Assembly (NCBI GenBank): GCA_963693365.1
Contig: CAVNZM010000004.1
Coordinates: forward strand, 13,454,001-13,518,000
Reading direction: 5' to 3'
Length of the DNA stretch: 64,000 nucleotides
Source of the DNA: Amoebidium appalachense
Taxonomy: Eukaryota; Ichthyosporea
This document shows positions 11,957-25,146 of the stretch, piece after piece; the stretch's first letter is position 1, and every line of letters starts with the position of its first letter. Position numbers and translations under genes: made by a program. The notes beneath the pieces were generated by a model. It saw nothing but the letters and a program-made list of their open reading frames with translations. It was not told the origin of the DNA and did no database searches.

Positions 11957-13296
11957 CGCGTGTGGTTTATGTATACTCACATGTGTGTGTCCTTGTGTCT
12001 GTGTGGGAATCTATGGGTGCGCCTGTGTGTATGCATGCATGCACGACCTGCCCGTGCAATGCAAGAACATGTGCGTGCATGGGGACCCGGTGCCTTCGTA
12101 CCTTTGGGGCTGCATGGCCCCACCATGGCTGTTTCCGGTACTGAGGACCATGCGGGACCTTTTGAGCCGCTGAACACAACCCCCCCCCCCCTCCCCCTGC
12201 CCCTCCTCCCAAAACCGCCACCCCTACCCAACGAACCCAAACCAGAACCACCCCACAAGATTGCGCCTTCCACATCATGAATGGCACTACAGCAGCTGGC
12301 ATCCCACCCCCATCACTGCTGGGTTAAGCAGATAAACCGCATGGCCATTGAGTGCAGCCTTGCTAGTGTCAGCAAACTCTTATCTCAGTTTCCTCCCCGT
12401 GTGCTCTGCTCCACAACATACTACTGCTGTCTGTATAATCCATTGTGGATTGTCAAAACGTGAAAACCCAGCCATATCATACCCAAATCAGTCTTACATT
12501 GAGCTGCCACACCCATGTACTCTCTCCCCCCGCACTAGCCACCACATCTTGCACCGGCCAACTCTGCTTCCCCGCTTTGCTCCCAACTCTATATCCCACA
12601 TGTCTCGACAATCCCCTTGCAGCGTCCGAGCCACATTTTTCCAATTCACCACCCACACTACCCTACGACATCTTTTGGTTTCCCCCCTTTCCCCTTCTAA
12701 CCCCCACCTTTGGGCCTGCTCGTTTTCATTCTCACTGTCGCTGTCTGGATAGCTGCCGGGACCCCTCTTTGGTGCAGTTTCCTCAGCTTGGGGTGGCTCT
12801 TTTTCCTTCACCCCACACCCAAGTCAGCCATATGCCACCTGAGGCTAGTCATAACTTGCTTGGTCATGCAGAGCAAACACACAGACCCATGGGAACAGAC
12901 CCTGCAATGTACAACCATATTTACGTCACAACACCTTTACCTGTCCTCCCCCCTCCCCTCCCCCCTCCCCCCTCTTTCTCCCCCCCCCTCCCCCCTCCCT
13001 TTTCAGTGTATCATACTTGTGAGCACACATGGGCTGGAAAAACAGTGCAAGTATGGGGTAATACCTGTTGGTGGCGAGGTGGTGGCGGTGGCATTTGTGC
13101 TGCCTCTGTGTCGCTATCAGAGTCTTCATCTGACTGGTACCCAGCCAGCCCTGCACATGCAACCGTGAGCCGGTGCATGGTCGGGTGGGTAGGTGGGGCA
13201 AAAAGAAGTGCAAACAAATAGAATGGAGGGGGTTCATAAATGCACTGAGACGACAAGGCCACCAAAGAATAAAGAGACAGAAGGGTATTAAGAGAA

Positions 13297-13329
<33 letters not shown>

Positions 13330-14078
13330 GGGAGGGGGACCACTGCATGCAACGAAGGGACGTTTGGACATGGGTATGCGTGTACGGTCTTGCGAGGAAT
13401 GAAGAAATGGGCGTAAACACAAGGATAGCATAGGAAGCTGACTCCCTGCACGGTCAAGCACGAAAACTGCAAAACCAACAAGCATAGGTTGACAGCACGG
13501 AAAAGATGGCAAGCGGTACGACGGTATGTGCAAGAACGGGTTCAGGCGGCAAATGATAATAAGGGCAAAGGGGAATGAGGGGGAGGGGGGGAGGGGTACC
13601 TAGCAGAGGGCCTGATGGTTGTACAGGTGCTACGGGGGCATTCTTCTTTGCAGGCACGGGGGCAGCCAATCGTTGGGCTGGTCGTGTGGCAGCCAATACG
13701 GAAGAAGGGTGGGCTTGGGGTTTGGGCATGGGTCGGCCCTTGAGGCGTGCCATCCATGGGCCTGTAGGGGTGCCGGTTAGGGTTAGTGTGGGACAAACCT
13801 TGAGAAACTGGCGGGTGTAAAGATGGTATTGTTTACACGAGGGATGGGGAAGAGCTGGGAGGAGGGAAGGGATGAGGAAGGGAGGGGGAGGGGGGGGGGG
13901 GGGGGGTTTGAATGCGGAATACGATACGAAGGTACGCATACACGATGAGAAGCATGGTGCAGGACACATGCAAAGGCAAACATTCAAGTATGCAACATCA
14001 GCCATGCGAAAAATGTGTATGTGCTTACAGATGCACGACACAGAGCAACCATGCCCGGTTGCATGGAAGTAAAGCGGT

Positions 14079-14164
<86 letters not shown>

Positions 14165-14916
14165 GAGAGAGAGAGAGAGAGGAGGGTAGGAATGTGTTAC
14201 ATGTACAACATGAAACTCCAAATTGCAATGTGATAATGGAATGGCAGAGAGGTTAGGCACACAGAGAGATTTGTAGAGCTTATTCACAAGAAGGGGCACG
14301 GCATATCCACCACCCCATTGCCAACCAATTCATTTCGCGTATGGTACCCAAGTCATACCGTTTCACTTGAACGTGCGGGGGGAAAGGGAGAAGGGAGTGC
14401 GGCGAAGGGGCGGGGGGGGGGGGGGGGGGGGGGGAAGAGGGGGGCTTGTATTCCGTAGTCAAAGATGTAGAGCAGGCAGCAACGCAGTGACTAAAAGTTA
14501 TTGGGTTTCAATGGCTGGAGACGACAGGGGCAGGAAAACCCAAACATTTCGGAGACACAGTGATTGCAACCGAATAAAAGGTCTTTGTTCGGTTCCTCTT
14601 TTGTATATGCTTTTTCTTCTTTCTTTCCTTGCCGCCTTCTCCCATTTTTCACAGCCCGACCTTTTCCTTCTTCTTGCATATGTAGGTGTATGTGCAAGCG
14701 CGTATGTGCTTTCGTCATCCACGCCTGCAATGTATGTGTATGTGTGTGAGCCCACGGGGGTGTGTGTGTGAGTGTGTGCGCAGGTGTGTTTGCGTGTCTG
14801 CGAGGGTGTGTATGTAAGAGTGTGAATGTGTCAGGGTGTGTATGTGTGTCCGTGTGTGTGTGCGCACGTACGTGTGTGCTTGTGAGTGAGTTAATGCACG
14901 TATGTGTGTGTATGTA

Positions 14917-14947
<31 letters not shown>

Positions 14948-14986
14948 GCGCCTGTGTGTGGTTGTGATGGTGATGGTGGTGGTGGT

Positions 14987-15064
<78 letters not shown>

Positions 15065-15678
15065 GGGGGGGGGGGGAGGGGGGGGGGGGGGAATAGATAC
15101 CCTCGTCGACCTCATCCATTATTTCTTTGATTACTTCGTCGGTCACATCCACTAGAACCGACAGCAGCACCCACTTGACCTTCAGCGCCTATGGAAAACG
15201 AAAAAAAGTAAGCATAGCAACAGAGATATAAAAAAAAGAAAACACAAGAAGTAGCAACAGTCACATCTGAGGGAAAGGCAGAGCTCGGTGGGTGTGAAGT
15301 GTGCGGGGTTGCGGGATTAGGGCAGAGATACATACACGTCAGCAATGCAAAGAGCTGAGACAGGAAACTGAAATTGGGAGGAAATCAAAAGGACATGATA
15401 CAATACCATTGAGACATTGAGAGACCGTGATTGAGAAATTCGAGAAGCGTTAAAGCTCCTCGTAGGAAGGCTACGATGCGGGCGAGACATTAACTCGTCG
15501 AATAGAGAAACACATGCAACCAAACACTTACACCAGTGTGAACTTGTTTGTGTGTGCTGTGTACGAGTGTGTATATGTATGGATGAGTGGATGTGTGTGT
15601 GAGAAAGCATGCGAGTGAGCACGTTTGCTGCATGTGCGCATGTCTGTGTGTTCTTGCAGGTGTGTGTGTTTGTGTGTG

Positions 15679-15716
<38 letters not shown>

Positions 15717-15794
15717 CCCCCCCCCCCCCCCCCCCTCTCTCTCTCTCTCTCTGTGTGTGTGTATGTATGTATGTGCGCGCGAAGACGAGTGTAA

Positions 15795-15848
<54 letters not shown>

Positions 15849-15905
15849 ATGTATGTATGTGCGCGCGGCGATGAGTGTAAGTTTCCGTGCATGTGTGCAT
15901 GCGAG

Positions 15906-15954
<49 letters not shown>

Positions 15955-17423
15955 ATGCACGCGCATGTTTAAAGGGACACCAGCCTCCAAGCGCATCCTC
16001 TCCTCCTCATCCAGCCCTGCCTCCAGATCATTCAGACTGGGGCTGCCGATTTTCTGCCGGACCACAGACAACGTGAGCCATGTCCATTCCGTCTCATTAT
16101 GCTCTCATTTAGAGCCGAATTGTTTGCCCCCATTCCCTAACCCCCCCCCCCCCCCCCCCCCCCGGCCCCCCCCACCCCCACCCCCCAAAAAATATAAAAA
16201 ATAAAAAACTCTCCCATGGCTCCCCACAATTCCCATGTCTACGACCACCAGGTCTCCTTGTAATTTAAACCCCATTTTGGTCATAGTTTACTACACACGA
16301 GCCAAGCAAACACTAGCAGCAGAGCGTTTCAACAGACATAACCTAAATCAAGTTCAATGCAGAACGACAACATACCACCATCAAACCTTAACTCCTGTTG
16401 TGTTTGCGTCTCCATTAGCACCACTTTAGGGAGACCCTCTCTCTCTTCCCCTCCCCCCCCCCCCCCCCCCCCCCCCAGACCAACCACCACCAATACCACT
16501 ATTTTATTATTATTATTATTTTTTTTGGGGGGTGGGGGGGGGGGGGGGGGGAGGGGGGGGGAGGGGGGGGGGGGGATTAACAACATAAATAAATATCACC
16601 CACGTACCCACACCCAAACCAACACCACCACCATAAAAAGAAATAGTTAATAACGTGACCTGTGACTAGCACAAGTGATGAGAGCAAATAACGTTTGCAC
16701 GAGATGCCTTGATAAAATATTTGCAGTAACACATGCACACATGTACACATGCACACACACACACACACTCCCCTCTACCCATCACCCCTGCCTTCCCACC
16801 CACACCCACACACCACACAAAACGACAACCACCGCAGCACCCCCACCACACACACACACACACACCTTCTTCTGAGCCTTTTCCTGTGCGGCCTTCAACC
16901 TCTGTTTCATCATCCTCTCTGCCTCATCCTCACTCCCACTTTCTTCCTCTTCCTCCTCCTGGTCAAACTTGGAATATCGTTCCTTCTCCGCACCACCACC
17001 AGCACCTGTAACTGTTTGCTCCCCGCCCAACCCTGTTTGTGCCGCTGCGGCTGCTTTCATTTGCTTGCGCCTTTCCATCTCTGCCTGTTTCTCCTTCTCC
17101 TTCTGCTCTTTGCCTATTTTGGCCATCAAGGCATCCCTCATCCAGGCAGGCAATTTCTTGAGCTGTGCACTGGATGGCATCCCGGGCACCGCTGATTGGA
17201 TGAAAATCAGCAGGAGTGTTGGAAGGCTTTACGGAGAAGCCCATTGGGGGGGGGGGGGGGGGGGGAGGGGGGGGGGGCTCAAACATATCATCTCGCACAT
17301 AATAAATCGAAAGGGAAAAAAAAACGAATGGAAAAAGCAAGAGAGAGGGACGTGCCATGGCAAAAACGGCCATGACTCTAAATAATCGAAGAACCGACAG
17401 CACGATGCATTGGGATATGCATT

Positions 17424-17454
<31 letters not shown>

Positions 17455-18116
17455 TCTCTCTCCCCTACCCCCAACCACCACCACGTAGCAACCTCGTGCA
17501 ATGTCCCTACGTAATAACACAACATATGTCCGGAATCCAACCCTGCCCCACACCTCGGTCTGTTCATGCACTCATGTTCATGCCATCATTGGCGCTGGTG
17601 GTAGGGTGATAAGGAGTCTCTGTGTGTTTGTCTGCCTGTCTACGTGTGTTGGTGTGCCATGATGCCCGGGAAGCGGGGAAAAGGGGTGACAGAAGAAACG
17701 ATAGAAGGAGAGAGAAAGGGGGGGAGGGGGGGGGGGGGGGGGGGAGGGGGGGGGGGGACTGGGAGGGGCCGAGGGAGGGAACAGGTGAGAAGGAGGGGAG
17801 AGAGGGCGCAAGAAGGGGGGGGAGGGGGGGGGTAGTAGACAGAAAGGAGAAAACAAACGACATAGCGCTAGAGCCATACCTCCGGGCATCTGGGCCATGG
17901 GATGTGTGCCTGGCATCATGCCTGCCACCATGTCATAGCCCGCCACCCCTGCATAGCCAACACCCATATTTGGCATTGCACTTGCCATATTTGGTGCTCC
18001 CATGACCATATTAGGGGGCTGAGAATACACTCCGTAGAAACTGGGCGCTGGTACCTGAGCCATGGGGTTGAAGGGTGGAAAGGGTGCAACTGGTGGTGCA
18101 GCTGGTGGTGGAGCTG

Positions 18117-18178
<62 letters not shown>

Positions 18179-19117
18179 CGCGCATGTGTGCTTGTGTGTG
18201 TGTGTGTGTGTGTGTGTGCCTGTGTGTGTGCGTGTGTGCGTGTCCGTGCGAGCATGTAGGATGTGTGTTGTGCGTGTGTGCGCGGGTGAGCTCGTACATG
18301 TGTGTGTGCTTGGGTGCGTGTGAGCGTGTGTGTGCAAGCATGTATAAGTGAGCGACGAGTGAGTAGAAGAGTGTGGGCATGTGTGCACACACGGGCTTGC
18401 TTTCAATTTACTTATCGGGTTTCAAAAACAGTTCAAATCGGGGCAGAGAGAGAGAGGAGAGGGCTTGAGGAGCCAACAGGAAGGAAAAAACACCAACAAA
18501 CACACTAAAAACCGCTTCTGTGCAGATCCAAAAGGAAACCCCTTTACTGGAAGATGATTCCAACCCCCCCCCCCCCCCCCTCCCAATATATATATATTAT
18601 ATTAATAATAATAAACACGCACACATACTCTCACCAGCACAGCCGACAACCTGTGCAGCAACCCACCTTGGAATTGTGGCTGTGCACCAACAGCCCCGCC
18701 AACAAGCGCCGCCCTGCTTGGATGTATAAACGGTGCGGGTTCCTCTTTGCTTTCTGGTGCCGGTGGTGGGGGGGCGTGAACAGGAAATGCCTGTGCCGGT
18801 GGCTGCAGTGTTTGGGGTTGCTGGTCGGGCACGGGGGGCTGAGGAAACTGGCTGTAGTATTGCTGGTAGTAGGACACAAACTGGTGATACTGCTCGGGTG
18901 TCATCTGTGATGTGTCCCACTTGAACCCGTACATGTTGAACTGCCCAGACGCATCCTCCCCACCCTGTGCAGGGGCATGCTGGTCGCCCGGCCAGGCATT
19001 GACAGGGGGCTGAGCTGGTTCCGTATGTGCCGGTGGCTGTGGGGCAGGCTCAGGGGGCTTTTCCTTCTGCTGCTCGGCATACCTGCGGGCCTGCTCGGCC
19101 CAGTATGCTGCATCCAT
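9432..19117 (-). CDS. PNISR: PNISR-like arginine/serine-rich protein, 11 exons, 651 aa
   Basis: PNISR is a nuclear SR-related protein associated with splicing factors. Exons (high to low): 18667-19117, 17880-18113, 16866-17191, 15961-16053, 15101-15188, 13600-13761, 13065-13150, 12708-12805, 11139-11219, 10462-10638, 9432-9591. The phases join throughout and sum to 652 codons. Family hallmarks occur in the right order: a '[15 protein letters not shown]' N-terminus resembling the DWAALAQAW segment, a Pro/Gln/Met-rich region, '[12 protein letters not shown]' near residue 240 with a Glu/Lys coiled coil, 'LVDVTDEVI' near 380, an acidic '[10 protein letters not shown]' near 460, and an RS domain from about 515 to the end. 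The start ATG (19115-19117) sits in GCCATGG right after CCCCTTCAG, so either 5' UTR splicing or extra N-terminal exons are possible; the frame stays open for about 50 codons upstream. The exon 8 acceptor (about 12805) has a poor pyrimidine tract and is the least certain junction. The human protein is longer (about 805 aa). Confidence 0.9.
9601..9750. repeat. G/A-rich low-complexity tract
   Basis: GGGA/GGAGGG repeats in the last intron of PNISR, i.e. C/T-rich on the transcribed strand just upstream of the final exon's acceptor. Confidence 0.9.
10020..10435. repeat. G/A-rich tract with (GA)n and (GGGA)n blocks
   Basis: About 400 nt of alternating GA, GGGA and poly-G blocks between PNISR exons 10 and 11. 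On the sense strand it is a long pyrimidine-only tract beginning about 25 nt after the exon 10 donor. Confidence 0.9.
11906..11960. repeat. (TG)n with (CG)n end
   Basis: TG units followed by a CGCGCGCG stretch, within PNISR intron 8. Confidence 0.95.
13907..13985 (+). repeat. DR2 dispersed repeat, copy 1
   Basis: An 80-nt body immediately follows a poly-G run in PNISR intron 5. It shares ATACGAAG, GATGAGAA and GGTGCAGGACACATGCA, in the same order and spacing, with the copy at 57697-57771. Its first bases (TTTGAATGCG) also resemble the poly-G-adjacent end of DR1. Confidence 0.7.
14079..14163. repeat. Poly-G run of about 84 nt
   Basis: The longest homopolymer of the window, in PNISR intron 5, followed by a short (GA)n. 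Its exact length is likely to be uncertain in any assembly. Confidence 0.95.
14760..15092. repeat. TG-rich array ending in (TG)n and poly-G
   Basis: Degenerate TG repeats pass into a pure (TG)n at about 14988-15061 and then poly-G to 15091, only 9 nt from PNISR exon 5. On the sense strand the intron therefore opens with a short unique piece, poly-C and then (CA)n. Confidence 0.9.
15680..15957. repeat. (CT)n / poly-C / (TG)n compound repeat
   Basis: CT arrays at 15680-15714 and 15797-15832, a C run at 15714-15734 and a TG array at 15908-15951, between PNISR exons 4 and 5. Confidence 0.9.
18119..18340. repeat. (TG)n array abutting PNISR exon 2
   Basis: On the sense strand this is a (CA)n array that runs into TGCAG at the exon 2 acceptor (18114), so the microsatellite replaces a usual polypyrimidine tract. 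Confidence 0.9.
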
Positions 19118-19458
19118 GGCGCTGAAGGGGTGCCAAGGGTCAGCAACAGCAGCCAACAGGCATAGAGAAAGGCGCTCATAGACTCCCCTGATCTGAAAGA
19201 TAAGTTGGCGGTCACGTTTGGGAGACAGAACTGTCTACTTGTTTCAATAAAGTCTGAGCTCCTGGAAGCATGAAGGGCAAGTGCCTGCGTGCCTGCAGGT
19301 GCAGTTAAATCTGTGCCCATAGTGTCCTTGCGATAAAAACTGACAGTGCCTTCAGTTGCGCCACAAGCTAACGTGCAGGTTTGTGGTTTCACGGTACTTG
19401 GCCTGTTAATCATCTAGTATCTTGGCCGTCAGAATGCACTCATTCGCAATATATATGT

Positions 19459-19582
<124 letters not shown>

Positions 19583-19799
19583 TGAGTGGGTGCATGCGCG
19601 CACGTGTGTATGGGAAACCTAACAACAAAAAGAAATAGATTAGAAGGCCTTCAACTCGTGAACGTCCTTATAACCTCTTGTATTGTACGTGGGTGGAAAG
19701 AAACGAAATAGAACCGAAGGCTCTGAAGCTCTGAAAGAAATACGGACATACGAACAAACAGGAAGGCGCACACCAACACCTGCCAGGGCAGAGGTAGCG

Positions 19800-19925
19800 A
19801 GAGAGAGGAGAAAGGGAGAGGGAAGAAGGGAGGGAGGGAGGGAGGGAGGGAGGGAGAGAGATGGAGGGAGGGAGGGAGAAAGAGAGAGAGAGAAGAGAGA
19901 GAGGGGGGGGGGGAGGGGGGGGGGG

Positions 19926-20015
<90 letters not shown>

Positions 20016-20080
20016 AGAGAGAGAGAGAGCTGGGGGCGGGGGGGGGGGGGGGAGGAAGGAAGAGAGTGAGGGAGAGAGAG
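19800..20080. repeat. (GA)n / (GGGA)n low-complexity tract
   Basis: Purine-only sequence with GA, GGGA and poly-G blocks. Confidence 0.95.
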
Positions 20081-20726
20081 TATGGCAGTAGATGACATGT
20101 TGGGGGTGGCGTGGAGGGAGACTAGGGGAAGATGAGTTTGAGAGTTTGTATGGGTATACGTGTGTGCATGCTTCATGCTTTGGCGTGTGTACGGATGTTC
20201 TCTGTAGCGTATATTGGTTTTGTTTCTTTAGAAATTCACAAGCAAGCTAGCAAGCATGCATGTGTCGTAGACAGGCAAATACGGCGCAGAGGGAGTAACA
20301 GGGAAGTTAAACGCGAAACACGAAAAAGGAAAGACTGCAGAGACACCAAAAGCGTGTGGAAGATAAAAAGCCAGTTGCAGGAAAACGTAGACTCTAGCAG
20401 TTCCCTCCTGCTTGTGTGACAGGCAGCAATGAGGCGACGGTAGGACGGATCGTTGTGCGGTAAGAAACAAAATGTGCAGAAATTCGAAAGGGACATCAAT
20501 CCAGACTCACCAGCAGCAAGAAATAAAGGCGCACCACTCAGAGGCCGTGGAGCTCTTGGATTACGGGGTTCGGTTGTTTCTCGTCACGACTCCAGCTCAG
20601 TCGCACAGGCTCATAACTTCTGAAAACTGCAAACTTTTATTCAATGTGAAACCCAATCAGACCTAGCTAAAGCGCACCACCTGACGTAAGGCGATACCAC
20701 ATTAGCCAATGTCCGGTCCTCGGCGT

Positions 20727-20728
<2 letters not shown>

Positions 20729-20769
<41 letters not shown>

Positions 20770-20850
20770 ACCACCACCCAAAAAAAAAAAAAAAAAAAAA
20801 AAAAAGAAAGTAAGAAAGAAAGAAAGAAAGAAAGAAAGAAGGAAAGACAG
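20729..20850 (+). repeat. Poly-C then poly-A tract with GAAA repeats
   Basis: C run of about 40 nt, an ACCACCACCC bridge, about 26 A, then (GAAA)n. It is a clear example of the fixed C-then-A order. Confidence 0.95.
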
Positions 20851-21531
20851 AAAAACAGAGAAAGGAAAATAATCACCTTGGTGGTCTTGTCAGCCCATGC
20901 ATCAACTGCAACTACGTGCACAAACACCGAACACACGCGTGACACACACTGCCAGATCATCGGCACACAGCAAAGGCTACCCACAAAACGTATTACACAG
21001 CCACCCAATGATATTTCTAGGCACATGTACAGCCAACCATATGTGTGCGTTTACAGTGTAGTGCAGGTGACACCCACAACACCAGGTTCTGTGCGTAACA
21101 AAGGTTGCATGAGTCCACACACACAGGTGTGCACATACGTTTATTATTCACACACACTAGCCTGCGCGCGCACACATAACATACACCGTAGCACACACAG
21201 GTGCTATACTGACTTGGTGCTTCTGCTTGCACTACTTGCAAGCCGAACTGTACTGATCAATAGCCTAAAGTCGTATATTCCTTAATGCCGTCACGGTGGC
21301 ACTTTGAGTTCAACCAGAATATGGCACTTTGCTGAGCTCAACCAGAAACTAAAAACGACACAGAAATTTGATCATACGTGGACGCTCTCGCCACACACAA
21401 CAACCTTCATACAATATATCACATGCTCAGCTAAGCCGATCAATTCCGTTTCTGGTCATCAAAAAAATCTCACTATGACGTGCAAGATACTATATCAAGT
21501 ACGAACAGTTAGGGTTGCACGTGGATGTCAA

Positions 21532-22908
21532 TTAGTCATCAACAGCCAGGGCCAAGATGGGTGCAGCTATCTCCTGGATGGTGGGAAAGATGTTGGCCTT
21601 GGGCAGCTCCTCGGCATAGTTGTGGCCCTTCTCTTGCAGGGCAGACACAGAGGGGTCGATGGGCAGTCGGCCTAATTGTATGGTATCAATCACTGGCCAT
21701 GTGAATAATAAATGCAGCGCAGACATCGAATTGTGGCTCCAAAAGGCTCAATGCTCAGTGGCTGGTACTAAAAACGCTTTCCCCCACAACGAGAAAAAAT
21801 AGTGCCTTTCCAACCAAGACAATGATGACTTAAACTTAATTTGATGTATCTCGTCACAGTGTCAACAAGTGTCAAAAGAGACCCTTGGAAAAACATGCTT
21901 GCTTGAGCAGGTATATGCCCCAATTGGGGGGAGAGGTGGGTAAGAGAACGAAGGGCAGTCGCAAAAATGGCTTACGGGTGAAGACGTTTTGTGGTGATTT
22001 GGAGTAGGTAGGTGGGTGGGTAGTGGGGGGTGGGGGTGGTTGGTGGTGGTGGTGGTGGTGATGGTGGTGGGTGGGGGTGAGGGGGGGGATGACAAACGTC
22101 ACGGTCCTGAGGTCCACATACCCAAAAACGGGACATTGAAATCCTTTGCCATCTGCTCTCCTCCACCCGTCGAGAAGATGTACGTAATTTCCTGCACGGG
22201 CAACTATTAAGAGTGGCTCTGACGAGGCACACTGAACAGTTTGTCACATACTGCTCTAGATAGCCCACACCCACTCACTCTCAAGGTGCACGGGATTATT
22301 TGAGGTCAAGCAAAAATAAAGCAGTTAAAATGCCTGCTAACCAGCCAGATAGTTAAATGCTAGATATGTTCAATGCTGCCAACCCATGGCAATTCTCCCA
22401 CACTCACACACACTCCCCATTCGACACACCCACTCACCCACACCCCCGCCACCAAACCCACCCGCCAACGCATCCACGCACCTTGCAGCACTGGCATGCA
22501 TAGCCACTCATGTTCTCCACCACCCCCAGCACCTTGAGCCTTGCCCGTTTGCAGAAGTTGAGCTCTTTCCTCACGTCCAGCGTAGCCACACCCTGCAGCC
22601 ATGCACACGTGTCATTGGCAGATACCCTCAAAACTTTCTAACCAGTTTCTTGCATTGTACGATAAAATGATAATTCTATTGCATTTCCGGTTAGGCAAGG
22701 GAGGGAGGGAGGCAGGGTGTGTGTGTGTGTGTGTGTGCGTGTGTGTGTTCGGGAGGGGGAGGGGGGGAGAAGGCCCGAGATTGGGAAAACCGGTACCAAC
22801 CCCCCCCCCCCCCCCCCCCCCCCCCCACCCAAAAAAAAAAAAACAAAAACAAAAAAAAAACAAAAAAACAAAGGGAAAGAACGAAAAAGAAGAATGACCT
22901 ACCCACCT

Positions 22909-22967
<59 letters not shown>

Positions 22968-23048
22968 GTAAGGGTACCAATGGGGGGGGGGGGGGGGAGG
23001 GGGGGGGGGGGGGCAAGGGGGGTGTTTATGATTAAATGCACATGACGA

Positions 23049-23114
<66 letters not shown>

Positions 23115-23956
23115 AAAGAACAACCAAAAAGCATGACCCGGGGGGGGAGGGGGGTTTTGAATGCGTCAAAAAGTACGAAGTACACAAGAACAAACGGATA
23201 ACACGATGCAGAATGCAAGCCATACATAAAGAGTATGCATAATAAGCAGAGCCCATCCTCAGGGGGGGCCCACGTCATCCACAGTACCCGAGTTTCGACC
23301 TATTCCCCTCGTTAACGAAACCCAACTCAGATACTGTTTCACTTGAACATGAGTAGGTCACCCGTCTTGATCAGAGACGAGCAGGGTTGCTTATGCAGGC
23401 AAGGGCAGTGGGAAAGGCCGGGGGTTAAAGTTGCAGCAGTAAGCAGAAGCAAGAAAAATATAGATAGGAACTCAGGAGACGGGGCTTCTAGGAAGCTCCC
23501 CCGTCGATACCTAAGTCGATACTTCCCTGGCTAACATACTACACCAGCTGAAAAGAATTAAGTCCCGAAGGCCACAGAATTCGTAATCAGAGGGGAAAAT
23601 ATGAGATTTGACCCACGCCGCAGGGTAGTAACACGCTTACTAGGGCGGAACTTTATCGTCTTCGAACGGAAAGCTATGCCCCCGGATGTCAGCCGGAAAT
23701 ATGGTATCACCCATTGCTTTGGGCTTGAAAAAAGCCAAACCGATAGTCCGAGTTATGTTACGCCGGCGGGTAACATGCCGCATGGGTTCCAAGGGAGCTG
23801 TCGCCAACAGAGCGGTGTGTGCATGCGTGCGCGTAACGCAATGTGTGAAGTGTGTCTATAGCTATGAAAGGGGGTATGCAGAAGTGGACAGATGAAGTGT
23901 GTGGAGAGAAAAACAGTAAGAAGAAAAGTAGACACCGGTATGTGCAACCCCGCACA

Positions 23957-23991
<35 letters not shown>

Positions 23992-24052
23992 AATAAGCGA
24001 AGATTACAGGTAATCAACCAGAACAACAAATGACAAGCAAAACAACAGGCGC

Positions 24053-24085
<33 letters not shown>

Positions 24086-24090
24086 AGGAA

Positions 24091-24187
<97 letters not shown>

Positions 24188-25030
24188 GAGGAGAGGGAGA
24201 GAGGGAGAGAGAGAGAGAGAGAGAGGTGGGGGGGGGGGGGGGGGGGGGGAGGGGGAGGGGGAGGGGGAGGGGGGTCTTAGGGATGCTGCAGAATCGTCAG
24301 ATATTAGACAAATCGTACCAATACGATCATTCTCTCATATATGTGAGAAGATTGTGACTAACGATGTGCAGATCTGGTTAAGACCTGTTGGGTGTGCAGA
24401 GAAAATGGGAGGGGAAGGAGGAGGGAAAGGGGGAGGGGGGGGGGGGAAGTAAGAGAGGGGAGGGAATGTTAGAGTGTCAGTAGTCTCAGGGGACCCTGCA
24501 GAGTCGTTAGATGTCAGACAAAAACGCACCAACGACCAAGTTCTCCGAGGGGAGAAATGCGTAAAACGTTCTGCAGAGTGGGTTAGAGACCTGCTGATGA
24601 GAAGAGTGTATACAGGGTTTGGCCAGGGGGGGGGGGGGGGGGGGGAAGGGGGGGGGAAAAAGAAGGTAGGAGGGGAAGGGGGGGGGGGGGGGGGGGTTTT
24701 GAATGCGTCAAAAAGTACGAAGTACACAAGAACAAACGGATAACACGATGCAGAATGCAAGCCATACATAAAGAGTATGCATAATAAGCAGAGCCCATCC
24801 TCAGGGGGGGCCCACGTCATCCACAGTACCCGAGTTTCGACCTATTCCCCTCGTTAACGAAACCCAACTCAGATACTGTTTCACTTGAACATGAGTAGGT
24901 CACCCGTCTTGATCAGAGACGAGCAGGGTTGCTTATGCAGGCAAGGGCAGTGGGAAAGGCCGGGGGTTAAAGTTGCAGCAGTAAGCAGAAGCAAGAAAAA
25001 TGGGGGGGGGGGGGGGAGGAGAAGGGGGAA

Positions 25031-25062
<32 letters not shown>

Positions 25063-25091
25063 GAGGGAAGGGAGGGGGAGGGAGGGAGGGG

Positions 25092-25146
<55 letters not shown>

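Noticed and set aside
14000-14260. Polyglycine and polyproline frames
   Set aside because: Translations of a poly-G run inside PNISR intron 5.
20667-21026. Minus-strand frame with 'VHVVAVDAWADKTTK' before a GTGATT donor
   Set aside because: Resembles a WD-repeat strand, but no neighbouring exons supporting such a gene were found.
23349-23861. Short ORFs conserved between DR1 copies A and C
   Set aside because: Conservation reflects recent duplication; the antisense frames are equally open and no domain is visible.
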